Part shown: in pieces, positions 1 to 8,283 of the stretch
Layout: each line of letters opens with the position of its first letter
Numbering within the stretch: position 1 is the first letter of the stretch
Assembly: GCA_964559135.1 (NCBI GenBank)
Contig: CAZLGG010000001.1
Location: 78,974 to 142,973, forward strand
Length of the DNA: 64,000 nucleotides
Direction of reading: 5' to 3'
Origin: DRQF01 sp964559135
GTDB lineage: Bacteria; Planctomycetota; GCA-002687715; DRQF01
Position numbers and translations under genes: made by a program
Notes under the pieces: generated by a model
What the model saw: the letters and a program-made list of their open reading frames with translations, nothing else
Told to the model about the DNA's origin: nothing
Databases searched by the model: none

Positions 1-2
1 CG

Positions 3-2138
3 CGCACCCATGTCGACGAACCTCTCGAGCTGGTTCTCGTGGTTCGTGCCCTCGGCGAGGGTGCGGCCACGGCCCAGGTCTTCGAGGATGGTCGCCCCGT
101 GAGCGAACCGGTGAGGCTGCGCGTTCGCTCCGGAGACCAGGCCTACCGCTTCGTCGTGGCGCCCCCCGAGCCGGGATTCCACACCTACCAAGTGCGTCTC
201 AACCCGGACCGGGACGGCAACCGCCGCAACAACGTCGGGCGGTGCGGTGTCGTCGTGCAAGGTCGTTCGTCCGTCGCGGTCGTGTCGTCCTCCGATCACG
301 ACCAGCGTCTCACGGGAGTCTTCCGGAAATCCGGGCTCGACGTCGCCCATGTCTCGGCCTCCAACCTCCCTCGCCACCCGGCGGATTGGATCGGTCGCGG
401 CGCGGTCGTACTCGACGATCTGCCGGCCTGGGACATGGATCGGGAGCAGATGCTGGCCCTTGCCGTGGCCGTGAAGGATTTGGGAATGGGGTTGTTGGTC
501 GTCGGCGGGCCCACTTCGTTCGCCCCGGGCGGCTATCGGGGGACGCCCCTCGAGCCCGTTTTCCCGGTTCGCCTGGACGTCCTCAACGAGAAGCTCACCC
601 CCAAGGGCGCTCTCGTCGTCGTGTTGCACAGCGTTGAGTTCGATCAGGGCAACACGTGGGCCGAGCGAATCTGCGAGACGGCTTTGAAATCCCTCTCACC
701 CCGTGACGAGATGGGAATCGTCTACTTCGATCCCTCCCAGGGCGAGCGCTGGCTGTTCAACCTCGGTCCGGTGGGCGATGGCGCGGCGCAGAAACAACTC
801 ATCCGAAACGTCACGGTGGGGGACATGCCGTCCTTCCACAAGTGTTTTCTGCTCGCTCTCAAATCGTTGGCTCGAAGTCGGGCATCGGTCAAGCACGTCG
901 TCGTGATCTCGGACGGCGATCCACAGGCGCCGTCCCCTCAGGTTCTTCAGACCCTGAAGACAATGAAGGTCACCGTCTCCGGTGTGGCCGTCGCACCTCA
1001 CGGCCTCAATGTTCTCGAGGACTTGGCAACTTGCGGAGGCGGCCGCTACATCCAACTCGATCGCAGTTCGGCGGACCTTGCGAGGATTCCCCGCTTCATC
1101 GTTCGTGAAGCCTCCAGGATCCGGCGGCCCAGCGTCGAGGAAAAGCCGTTCACACCCCTCGTCTCTCTGCCGGGCTCGATCCTGATTCGGGGAATCGATT
1201 CGGGATTCCCCCGGCTCCTCGGGCACGTCGTGACGTCGGCCCGCGCCGAGGCCGACACGGTCCTCTTGGCCGACGAGAAAAGGGGCGACCCTCTCTTGGC
1301 GACATGGAATTTCGGCCTGGGGAGGGTGACCGCCTTCACCTCCGATGCCACGTCGCGGTGGTCCAAGGAATGGCTCTCCTGGGACGGATTCACCCGATTC
1401 TGGACCCGACAGATTCGAGCGGTCCTCCCCGCGTCCGAGGGCAGTGGATTCCCCCTGCGTGCCACGTGGAGCGGTTCGCGTCTCGATCTCGAAATGGAAG
1501 CCGAAGACGGGCAGGGGCGCCCGCTGACGGCCTTGGAACCGCGCGTCGCTCTTCTCCGGGAGGGTGGGGCATCACGGGACATTTCCCTCGTGCAATCCGA
1601 GCCTGGCCGCTATGTCGCGTCCGTCGCGGTTGTCGAACCCGGGGACTACCTCGCCCGCGCCCGGTACGACGTCGAAGGAAAGCGACGGGTGAGTCTGGCC
1701 GCGGCCTCTTTGTCTTTCGGGCCGGAGGACAGGAGTCTTCGCAGCGCCGATGACAAGCTCGCCTATTGGGCATCTCTCGCCGGCGGCATCGACCTCTCTT
1801 CGGGGGGAGACCCCTGGCGTCACGACATGGTGAGCGTCCGATCCCGCCGGGAACTGTGGCGAGACCTCCTCGTCGCAGGTCTCCTGCTCATGCTGCTCGA
1901 CGTGGGAACGCGGCGCATCCAGCTCGGCCGGACACCTCGTGCCGTGAGATCCGCGCCGTCCGCGGCCTCGCCGCGCCGGGCACGCGAATCTCGAGCCCCG
2001 CCTCTCCCCGAGGCGGAACCCGAGGCCGAACCCTCGAAGGATGAGGTCGTGACCGATCCGGCGGCGACCGAAGAACAACGCATGCGCGCTCTCAAGTCCG
2101 CGAAGAGGCGGGCGCGCAGAAGACAGGAGTGGCAATGA
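3..2138 (+). CDS. VWA/amidotransferase-like membrane protein, 5' partial
   Basis: The reading frame is open to the left window edge, so the true start lies outside. The protein resembles the large von Willebrand A proteins of MoxR/DUF58/BatA clusters. Counting from the GTG at 39, residues about 78-180 look like a class I glutamine-amidotransferase-like fold (segment LLVVGGPTSFAPGGY), residues about 188-360 a VWA fold, then a beta-rich region, and a membrane segment near 607-625 (LLVAGLLLMLLDV) followed by a charged tail. The usual MIDAS DxSxS motif is replaced by HSVEF near residue 197, although the later SDGD is kept. It overlaps the moxR start (ATGA), so the two are translationally coupled. 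The molecular role is unknown; a cell-envelope role is inferred from context only. Confidence 0.8.
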   Translation, partial: RTHVDEPLELVLVVRALGEGAATAQVFEDGRPVSEPVRLRVRSGDQAYRFVVAPPEPGFHTYQVRLNPDRDGNRRNNVGRCGVVVQGRSSVAVVSSSDHDQRLTGVFRKSGLDVAHVSASNLPRHPADWIGRGAVVLDDLPAWDMDREQMLALAVAVKDLGMGLLVVGGPTSFAPGGYRGTPLEPVFPVRLDVLNEKLTPKGALVVVLHSVEFDQGNTWAERICETALKSLSPRDEMGIVYFDPSQGERWLFNLGPVGDGAAQKQLIRNVTVGDMPSFHKCFLLALKSLARSRASVKHVVVISDGDPQAPSPQVLQTLKTMKVTVSGVAVAPHGLNVLEDLATCGGGRYIQLDRSSADLARIPRFIVREASRIRRPSVEEKPFTPLVSLPGSILIRGIDSGFPRLLGHVVTSARAEADTVLLADEKRGDPLLATWNFGLGRVTAFTSDATSRWSKEWLSWDGFTRFWTRQIRAVLPASEGSGFPLRATWSGSRLDLEMEAEDGQGRPLTALEPRVALLREGGASRDISLVQSEPGRYVASVAVVEPGDYLARARYDVEGKRRVSLAAASLSFGPEDRSLRSADDKLAYWASLAGGIDLSSGGDPWRHDMVSVRSRRELWRDLLVAGLLLMLLDVGTRRIQLGRTPRAVRSAPSAASPRRARESRAPPLPEAEPEAEPSKDEVVTDPAATEEQRMRALKSAKRRARRRQEWQ

Positions 2139-3130
2139 TGGATGCGGTTCTCGAAGAGTTTCCTCGACGGTTCCAGGCCCTGAAGGAAGCGGTTGGTCAG
2201 GTCATGGTGGGGCAGGCGAACGTCGTCGACCTCGTCTTGACGGCTCTTTTCTCCGACGGGCACTGCCTTTTGGAAGGCTTGCCCGGGCTGGGAAAGACGC
2301 AGCTCGTCAAGACCCTTTCGGAAGCGTTGGGACTGAAGTTCTCGCGTATCCAGTTCACGCCGGATCTCATGCCCGCGGATGTGACGGGAACAAACATCAT
2401 CGAGGAGGACGAGAACGGGAGGAAGCGCTACGCGTTCCGCAAGGGCCCTATTTTCTCGCAGCTCGTCCTCGCGGATGAGATCAATCGGGCCACGCCGAAA
2501 ACGCAGTCAGCTCTGCTGGAAGCCATGCAGGAGCGGACCGTCACGTCCTGGGGAGAAACCCGTCCCATCGAGCGGCCCCTTCTCGTCTTGGCGACGCAGA
2601 ACCCCATCGAAATGGAGGGGACCTACCCGTTGCCGGAGGCCCAGCTCGACCGCTTTCTCTTCAAGGTCCTCGTACCCAGACCGAACAGGTCGGAATTGGT
2701 GGAGATCGTGGAACGGAGCACGCGCAGTCGAGCGCCGCGGGCGGAGGCGGTCATGGACCGGGATGAACTCCTACGGTGGCAATCGACGGTTCGCGACGTG
2801 GCGGCGGCGCCGCAGGTTCTGGATTTTGCGGCCCGTCTCGTCGAGGCAAGCCATCCCACGGGCGCCGGTGCCCCGGAACTCGTGGACCGCTACGTGCGTT
2901 TCGGCGCCAGCCCCCGTGCAGCCCAGAGTCTCGTGTTGGCGGGAAAGGTGAGGGCGCTCGCCGACGGCAGGCCGCAGCTCGCCTACATGGATCTCCGCTG
3001 GGCAGCCACCGCGGTCTTCCGCCATCGCCTCGTCTTGGGCTACGAGGCCCAGGTGGATGACGTCACCCCGGACACGATCACCGCGGCCCTTCTCGAAGCC
3101 GTTCCCGATCTCGCCGAGGACGCGGCATGA
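2135..3130 (+). CDS. MoxR-family AAA+ ATPase
   Basis: A 331-residue AAA+ ATPase of the MoxR family, thought to act as chaperones that insert cofactors or mature VWA-containing complexes. Walker A is GLPGLGKT and Walker B is VLADEIN, followed by the ATQNPIEMEGTYPLPEAQLDRF region typical of the family (shown here by its parts ATQNP and AQLDRF). ATG 2135 overlaps the upstream stop; AGGAG at 2125-2129 lies 5 bases before it and 8 before the next ATG (2138), so either may be used, and GTG 2129 is less likely. The next gene starts inside its stop codon. The MoxR-DUF58-VWA order is a recurring neighbourhood, which supports the assignment. Confidence 0.93.
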   Translation: MMDAVLEEFPRRFQALKEAVGQVMVGQANVVDLVLTALFSDGHCLLEGLPGLGKTQLVKTLSEALGLKFSRIQFTPDLMPADVTGTNIIEEDENGRKRYAFRKGPIFSQLVLADEINRATPKTQSALLEAMQERTVTSWGETRPIERPLLVLATQNPIEMEGTYPLPEAQLDRFLFKVLVPRPNRSELVEIVERSTRSRAPRAEAVMDRDELLRWQSTVRDVAAAPQVLDFAARLVEASHPTGAGAPELVDRYVRFGASPRAAQSLVLAGKVRALADGRPQLAYMDLRWAATAVFRHRLVLGYEAQVDDVTPDTITAALLEAVPDLAEDAA

Positions 3131-4005
3131 CGGCGGTGTTGGGGGGAGATTTGAGGGCGAGGTTGGCCCGGCTCGACTTCGTCTTGCGTCGTTCGCTGAC
3201 CGGGACCCTGCGAGGGGACCGGCGTGCGCCCAGACGAAAGGGGATCAGCCTCGAGTTTGCGGACTTCCGCGCCTACGCCCCCGGTGACGACGTGCGGCAT
3301 CTCGATTGGGCGAGCCTGGCCCGGCTCGATCAACTTCTCATTCGGCTGTACCACGATGAGGAGGAGCTGAATCTGAACCTGGTGATCGACATGAGTCGGT
3401 CCATGGCCTACGGGACGCCCCCGAAGCGGGAGCTGGCCATCGGTCTCGCCGCGGCGCTCGCCTGGATCGGGAGGATTCGGGGACATCGCGTGGAGACCTG
3501 GCTTCTCGGAGAGGAGTTGGAACATGCCGAACCCGGCGCGTCGGCGGGAGCCTTCGAGGCTTTCCTCGATCGCCTGGAGGCCATGCCCGCGACGTCGACC
3601 CGTCCCCTCATCGAACACCTCGACCAACTTCGTCTGCGAACCCGACTGCGGGGACTCACGGTCCTGATTTCGGACCTCTTCGAGCCCGCCGGGCCTCGCG
3701 CCGTGCTGAAGCGACTCCTGGGACCACGTAGGTCCCTCGACATCCTCCAGATCCTGGCGCCCGAAGAATTGGAGCCCGATCTTGAGGGCGATCTCCTTCT
3801 CGAAGACATGGAAACCGGGGAAGCGGTCGAGATCACATGGACCAAGGCTTTGGCGGAGATCTATCGACGTCGTCTGACCGGTCATCTTGCGTCTTGGGCG
3901 GAGGCCGCGCGTCGCCGGGGGGCGGCCTGGACGCACCTCAGCTCGAGGCTCACCCTGGAGGACGCCGTTCTGAACGAGTTGGCGCCGAAAGGGTGGCTCG
4001 CATGA
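3127..4005 (+). CDS. DUF58 domain protein (VWA-like)
   Basis: A 292-residue DUF58 protein, a family that almost always follows moxR. The DUF58 core is seen in EFADFRAYAPGDDVRHLDW near residues 42-60. A VWA-like segment follows with an intact DMSRSM metal site near residue 85, and ISDLF near 180. There is no clear signal peptide or membrane segment. ATG 3127 overlaps the MoxR stop and its own stop overlaps the next ATG, so all four genes of this cluster are coupled. The biochemical function is not established; a scaffold or substrate of the MoxR ATPase is the usual inference. Confidence 0.9.
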   Translation: MTAVLGGDLRARLARLDFVLRRSLTGTLRGDRRAPRRKGISLEFADFRAYAPGDDVRHLDWASLARLDQLLIRLYHDEEELNLNLVIDMSRSMAYGTPPKRELAIGLAAALAWIGRIRGHRVETWLLGEELEHAEPGASAGAFEAFLDRLEAMPATSTRPLIEHLDQLRLRTRLRGLTVLISDLFEPAGPRAVLKRLLGPRRSLDILQILAPEELEPDLEGDLLLEDMETGEAVEITWTKALAEIYRRRLTGHLASWAEAARRRGAAWTHLSSRLTLEDAVLNELAPKGWLA

Positions 4006-5921
4006 CCGCCGCCCTCCCCTTGGCTGTCGCGTTTTCTCACCCTCAGCAGCTCTGGTGGCTCCTGAGCCTCTTCCCGCTCATCATGCTTTTTTTGATGAAA
4101 CGCCGTCGGCGGGAACACCAGGTCGGCAGTGTCATGCTCTGGCAGGCGCTGTTGAAGGAGGATGTCGTCCAAAGTCCGTTCCGGGTTCCCAGGGAGTGGT
4201 TGAGCCTGCTGCTTCTCGTCCTGGCCGTCCTGGGTCTCGGCTTGTCCCTGGGAGGCCTCCGCTGGGGGAGCACTCGGCAACCCGGGAGCCTCACGGCCAT
4301 CGTGCTGGACGCGAGCGCCACCATGGCCTCCCGCGACGGTGATGCGACGCGATTCGAAAGGGCGCGGAATCTCGCGCGGGACGAATTGGACGCGGCCGGC
4401 GACGACGTGGGCGTGATCGTCATTCTTGCAGGCGCGGAGCCCCTCTTGCTGGGAGATTCCCGCGACGATCCGGCCCTTCTCCGCAGCCGACTCGCCGCTG
4501 CGCAGCCGGAGCCCAGATCGAGTGATCTTCTTCAGGCGATGGACCGGGCCGTCGGCTTGTTGTCCGAAGGGAGGAACCAAGGGGCGGCCGCGACGGAACT
4601 CCGTGTTCTCTCCGACTTCGCGGGGGGAAGTCCGGACATGGGGGGATTGGACACCGGGGGCGTGAACGTGAAGCTCGTCGCGTTGGGAGATCCTCGACCG
4701 AATCGCGGCATCGTCGGCCTGTCCCTGGGAGGGCGGAGCGACGTGAAGCGTCTCGTCGTGCGCGTGTCGGCGAATGCCATGGCTTCCGGAAAGGTCATCG
4801 TTTCCCTCTATCGCGACGACCTCCTTCAGGCCGCACGCGAGGTGGAACTCGAGCCAAGCAAATCGAAGACCGTGCTTTTCCCGATCGAGCTCGAACCAGG
4901 CGCCGAGGCATCCCGTTTTCGTCTGCGTCTGAGCGGTGAGGATGTCTTGTCCCTCGATGATGAGGTGATCTTCGGTGTCGCCCGGGCGCCCTCGCCCCGC
5001 ATCCTCGTTCTGGGGGAAGCCTCTCCCTATCTCGCGGCTCTCGGGAGCGTCTTTCCTGAGTTGGACATCGTGCGCGCATCCAGCGAAGCGGAATTGCCTC
5101 CCGGAACGTCGTCCTTCGATCTCATGATCACGACGAGGGCATGGACGGCGAAGGAGCCGCCTCCTGCTCGTCGCGTGTTCTGGTGGGGCGTCGTCCCGGA
5201 CGGGCTCATCGAGCGAGGGGACGCCTTGCAGCCCGTGGTCTTGGGTGTGGAGCGGGGAGACCCCGTTCTGCGGCAAGTCGATCTGGGTGACCTCGTCGTG
5301 TTGCGTCAGCACCGCGTCGAGATCCCCGGCTCGGCCCGCAGACTCGTGAGGACGGATGCCGGTTCCCAGTTTTTCGCCTTCTCGAGACAGGGGCGTCGGC
5401 ACTTCGTGTGGGCGAGCCCACCCACCGACAGCAACTTGGCCCTCCTTCCCGCGTTTCCTCTTCTCGTTCGCAACTTGCTCGCGGACCGCCTCCGGGGCCT
5501 CGAGTTGTGGAGCTTTGCGGGCGGTGAGCCGGTGCGTTTTTCGGCTGGGTTGGGGCGGCTGTTGGGGGAGGTGGACCTGCACGTCACGGGGCCGGAAGGA
5601 ATGGACATTCGCCGCTCCCTGGAGGGCGGCGCACTCTGGGTGTTGGGGGAGCGCCCTCGGCTCGGGGCCTACACGGCTGAGGTCACACGGGAGGGGCGGC
5701 GCATGGTTCGTCCCTTCGGGGTCGGGCTTCTCGATGAGAGCCTCACGACGTCACGGCCGACGGCCTCCCCCGCCCTCGAAGCGCTGGCGAAGACCGCGCC
5801 CCGTGTCGCCGTGGAACGCGCCGGTTCCACCCCCGACGGGCGGCCTCTTTGGCGTCCGCTCGCCCTGTTCGCATTCCTCCTCCTCACCGCCGAGATTCTC
5901 TGGGCCCATTCCCGCCAATGA
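4002..5921 (+). CDS. BatA-like aerotolerance/VWA membrane protein
   Basis: A 639-residue protein. The ATG at 4002 overlaps the DUF58 stop; the frame extends upstream to 3837 but that part lies inside the DUF58 gene. The N-terminus carries the BatA-type anchor: HPQQLWWLLSLFPLIMLF, then the basic KRRRREH and a second hydrophobic segment (WLSLLLLVLAVLGLGLSL). A VWA domain follows with DASATM as a near-canonical MIDAS (DxSxT). A long beta-rich periplasmic part and a final membrane helix (LALFAFLLLTAEILWA) close the protein. It probably works with the neighbouring MoxR, DUF58 and large VWA proteins at the membrane. The cellular role in this lineage is unknown. Confidence 0.87.
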   Translation: MTAALPLAVAFSHPQQLWWLLSLFPLIMLFLMKRRRREHQVGSVMLWQALLKEDVVQSPFRVPREWLSLLLLVLAVLGLGLSLGGLRWGSTRQPGSLTAIVLDASATMASRDGDATRFERARNLARDELDAAGDDVGVIVILAGAEPLLLGDSRDDPALLRSRLAAAQPEPRSSDLLQAMDRAVGLLSEGRNQGAAATELRVLSDFAGGSPDMGGLDTGGVNVKLVALGDPRPNRGIVGLSLGGRSDVKRLVVRVSANAMASGKVIVSLYRDDLLQAAREVELEPSKSKTVLFPIELEPGAEASRFRLRLSGEDVLSLDDEVIFGVARAPSPRILVLGEASPYLAALGSVFPELDIVRASSEAELPPGTSSFDLMITTRAWTAKEPPPARRVFWWGVVPDGLIERGDALQPVVLGVERGDPVLRQVDLGDLVVLRQHRVEIPGSARRLVRTDAGSQFFAFSRQGRRHFVWASPPTDSNLALLPAFPLLVRNLLADRLRGLELWSFAGGEPVRFSAGLGRLLGEVDLHVTGPEGMDIRRSLEGGALWVLGERPRLGAYTAEVTREGRRMVRPFGVGLLDESLTTSRPTASPALEALAKTAPRVAVERAGSTPDGRPLWRPLALFAFLLLTAEILWAHSRQ

Positions 5922-6020
5922 CCCATGGCGTGACGACGTCCGCACGCGAAGGGAGGGGCGAAAGGCTTGGGCCGCGTCACGGGATGGCCAAGACGACCCG
6001 CACGTGCCCACCCCAGGCGC

Positions 6021-8207
6021 TCAACGCCCGTGGGGCTGGGTGTCGGGGAGGGGGGCGCGGTCGCGGACGAAGCGGTCGAACCAGGTGCGAGTGAGCGCTC
6101 GAGCCTCGTCGCGCTTTTCGCTGAGCCCGTGGTCGGCGCCCTCGAAAAGGACGAAGCGCAGCGTGCGGTGGAGGGCTTGCAGCCCCTCGGCGAGTTCGAA
6201 GGCCGAGCCCGGCGGGACGCGCCAGTCCGCGCCACCCTGCATGAGAAGGATGGGCGTCGTCGGGCAAAGTCTCTCCGGCCAGCGTGCGGGCGATCGGGGC
6301 AGGAGGACGGCATCGCCCTCCTTGTCGTAGCCGGGAATGAGTTCCTCGTAGACCTCCTCGATGCCGGGACGATCCTTCTTCCAGCGGATGAGGTCCGTGA
6401 CCGGTCCCTCGAGGGCGAGAGCGCGGAAGCGATCGGTGCGGGAGACGGTGAGCAAGCTCATCATGCCTCCCCGGCTGGACCCGTAGAGGGCGATGCGATC
6501 GGAGTCGGCCTCGGGGAGAGCGTCGAGGAGCGGAAGAAGAGAGAGCACGTCGTTGACTTCGGCGCCGCCGAATTCCTCGAGGCCTTCGCCTCCGGCCACG
6601 CCCCGGTATTGGCTCGCCACAACCACGTAACCCCAGCGGGCCATGGGGAGGAGTCGGCCGAGAACGCGCTTCTCGTCCAGGGCTCCGAATTCCCGGTTGC
6701 CGCCCCGGCAGTAGACGATGGCGGGATGGGGGCCGGACGCGTTCGGCGTCAACAGCCACCCCTTCACCCGGAGTCCATCGGAAAGATAGGTGATGCGCTC
6801 GATGCGCACTTCGTTCAGCCCCGCCACCGACCCCGCCTCCGCGGACGGCGTGAAGGCCTCTCTCTCCACGATCTTTCCGTCCTTGGGGAGGGTGAGCAGT
6901 TTCTCCCGGTCGAGGAGATGGCCCGCGAGAACGATCGTCGAGATGGACCGAATGGCGCGGATGTCCACACGCGGATCCTCGTCGAGAACGAGAATGTCGG
7001 CACGACGGCCAGGACGCACCTCGCCCAATTCCTTCCAACCGAAGGCATCGGCGAAATTGCTCGTGGCCGCCGCCAACGCCTCGCGGGGTGAGAGTCCATA
7101 GCGCACGAGAGCATCCAACTCCCACACGAGGGAAATTCCAGGCATGGACCCCCAGACGTCGCAGCCGCTGCCGGCGAGGTACCGCGCCCCGGCGGCCCGA
7201 TAGGCCTTCTCGACGATCTCCGTGGCCGCGGCGAGACGAGCGTAGGCCTCCACGTGAGCGGCGTCGTGGTCCTGTTTGCCCGTCTCCGGGTCGGCGGGTT
7301 GATTGATGTCTTTCGGATCGAGGAGGACAGCGGCGGGCTCCTTCCACGGGTTCTTGCTCCAGGGGTGGTGCAGGGCGAGGAGTCCGGCCGTGGGCAACAG
7401 ATAGGTCTCGGAGTGCGCCAGGGACTTCGCATAGCGGGCGAGCCGGGGATTGTCGGGTCGGATGGCGGAGAGCCACTTGTACCACTGCCACTTCGGGCTC
7501 GCGAGGTCGTCGCTGAAGGGCTCTTTCGCCACGCCGTGTCGGTGTTCCTCCGGCGCCATGCCGAGGGAGTAGCGGGTGGTGTGGACGAAGGCGTCCAGGC
7601 CGAAGTCCATGCCCTGCTCGTAGGTGGTGAGGGCCAGTTCACCGATGGTGGCCAGTCCGCGTTCGCGACAATGGTTCGCGACGCGTCGGAGTTTGTCGGG
7701 GGTCAGACGATACATGAGGAGAGCCACCCTTGCACCCTGATCGGCGACGGTGTCGATCCGTGCCAGGAGATCCTCGATGGGGGCAGGCTCGTAGCCCACG
7801 TCTTCCAGGGGATACAGATGGGGCGATGGTCGGGCGCGGGTGAACAGGGGCCCCCGTCGTCCCCCGGACACGGCGAGGATCGACGTCACGCCGGAATACA
7901 AAAAGGCGTTGGCGTAGGCCTGGTTGTTGAGGACGGCGAAGCCGTCGATGAGGCCGGGGACGAGGTATTTCCCCGTCCCGTCCACGATACGGAATCCATC
8001 GGGCACCGTGATGTGATTCTTCGGGCCCACGGCGGTGATGATGCCGTTCTCGACGAGGACGACCGCGTTCTCGATGTCCCGGGCGCTCTGCCCGCGGTCT
8101 GCTGTGTCGATGACGACGGCGCCGACGATCGCCAAGCGGTCCTGGGCTGGAAGGAACGTGGAGAGCAGGGCGAGGACGCACGCGAGGTTGAAGGCTGAAT
8201 GTCTCAT
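6021..8207 (-). CDS. secreted amidohydrolase-like / S9 peptidase fusion
   Basis: A 728-residue protein with an N-terminal signal sequence (about 1-21, ending LLSTFLPAQ). Residues about 25-445 read as an amidohydrolase of the imidazolonepropionase-like type: the strand before the active site (YLVPGLID, 81-88) and the C-terminal GEVRPGRRADILVLD are clear. The expected HxH after LID is replaced by FAV (90-92), so the first metal pair is missing, although H209 and D350 remain. Residues about 465-715 are a prolyl-oligopeptidase/dienelactone-type alpha/beta hydrolase with nucleophile S578 in GSSRG, D661 and H693 as a plausible triad. Export and peptide or ester hydrolysis by the C-terminal half are inferred. 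It converges with the BatA-like gene across a 99-base gap. Confidence 0.85.
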   Translation of the reverse strand: MRHSAFNLACVLALLSTFLPAQDRLAIVGAVVIDTADRGQSARDIENAVVLVENGIITAVGPKNHITVPDGFRIVDGTGKYLVPGLIDGFAVLNNQAYANAFLYSGVTSILAVSGGRRGPLFTRARPSPHLYPLEDVGYEPAPIEDLLARIDTVADQGARVALLMYRLTPDKLRRVANHCRERGLATIGELALTTYEQGMDFGLDAFVHTTRYSLGMAPEEHRHGVAKEPFSDDLASPKWQWYKWLSAIRPDNPRLARYAKSLAHSETYLLPTAGLLALHHPWSKNPWKEPAAVLLDPKDINQPADPETGKQDHDAAHVEAYARLAAATEIVEKAYRAAGARYLAGSGCDVWGSMPGISLVWELDALVRYGLSPREALAAATSNFADAFGWKELGEVRPGRRADILVLDEDPRVDIRAIRSISTIVLAGHLLDREKLLTLPKDGKIVEREAFTPSAEAGSVAGLNEVRIERITYLSDGLRVKGWLLTPNASGPHPAIVYCRGGNREFGALDEKRVLGRLLPMARWGYVVVASQYRGVAGGEGLEEFGGAEVNDVLSLLPLLDALPEADSDRIALYGSSRGGMMSLLTVSRTDRFRALALEGPVTDLIRWKKDRPGIEEVYEELIPGYDKEGDAVLLPRSPARWPERLCPTTPILLMQGGADWRVPPGSAFELAEGLQALHRTLRFVLFEGADHGLSEKRDEARALTRTWFDRFVRDRAPLPDTQPHGR

Positions 8208-8283
8208 GGGGAGAGTCTACCCCAACTCCGGATGGAGTTGGGGATGCGAGGCTGCGCCGCGGACGTCAAAGGATCGGGTCGGA

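Noticed and set aside
3882..5582. 566-codon open frame antisense to the BatA-like gene
   Set aside because: High-GC third-position effect; its product has no recognisable domain and is rich in Arg, His and Pro, while the plus frame encodes a clear BatA/VWA protein.
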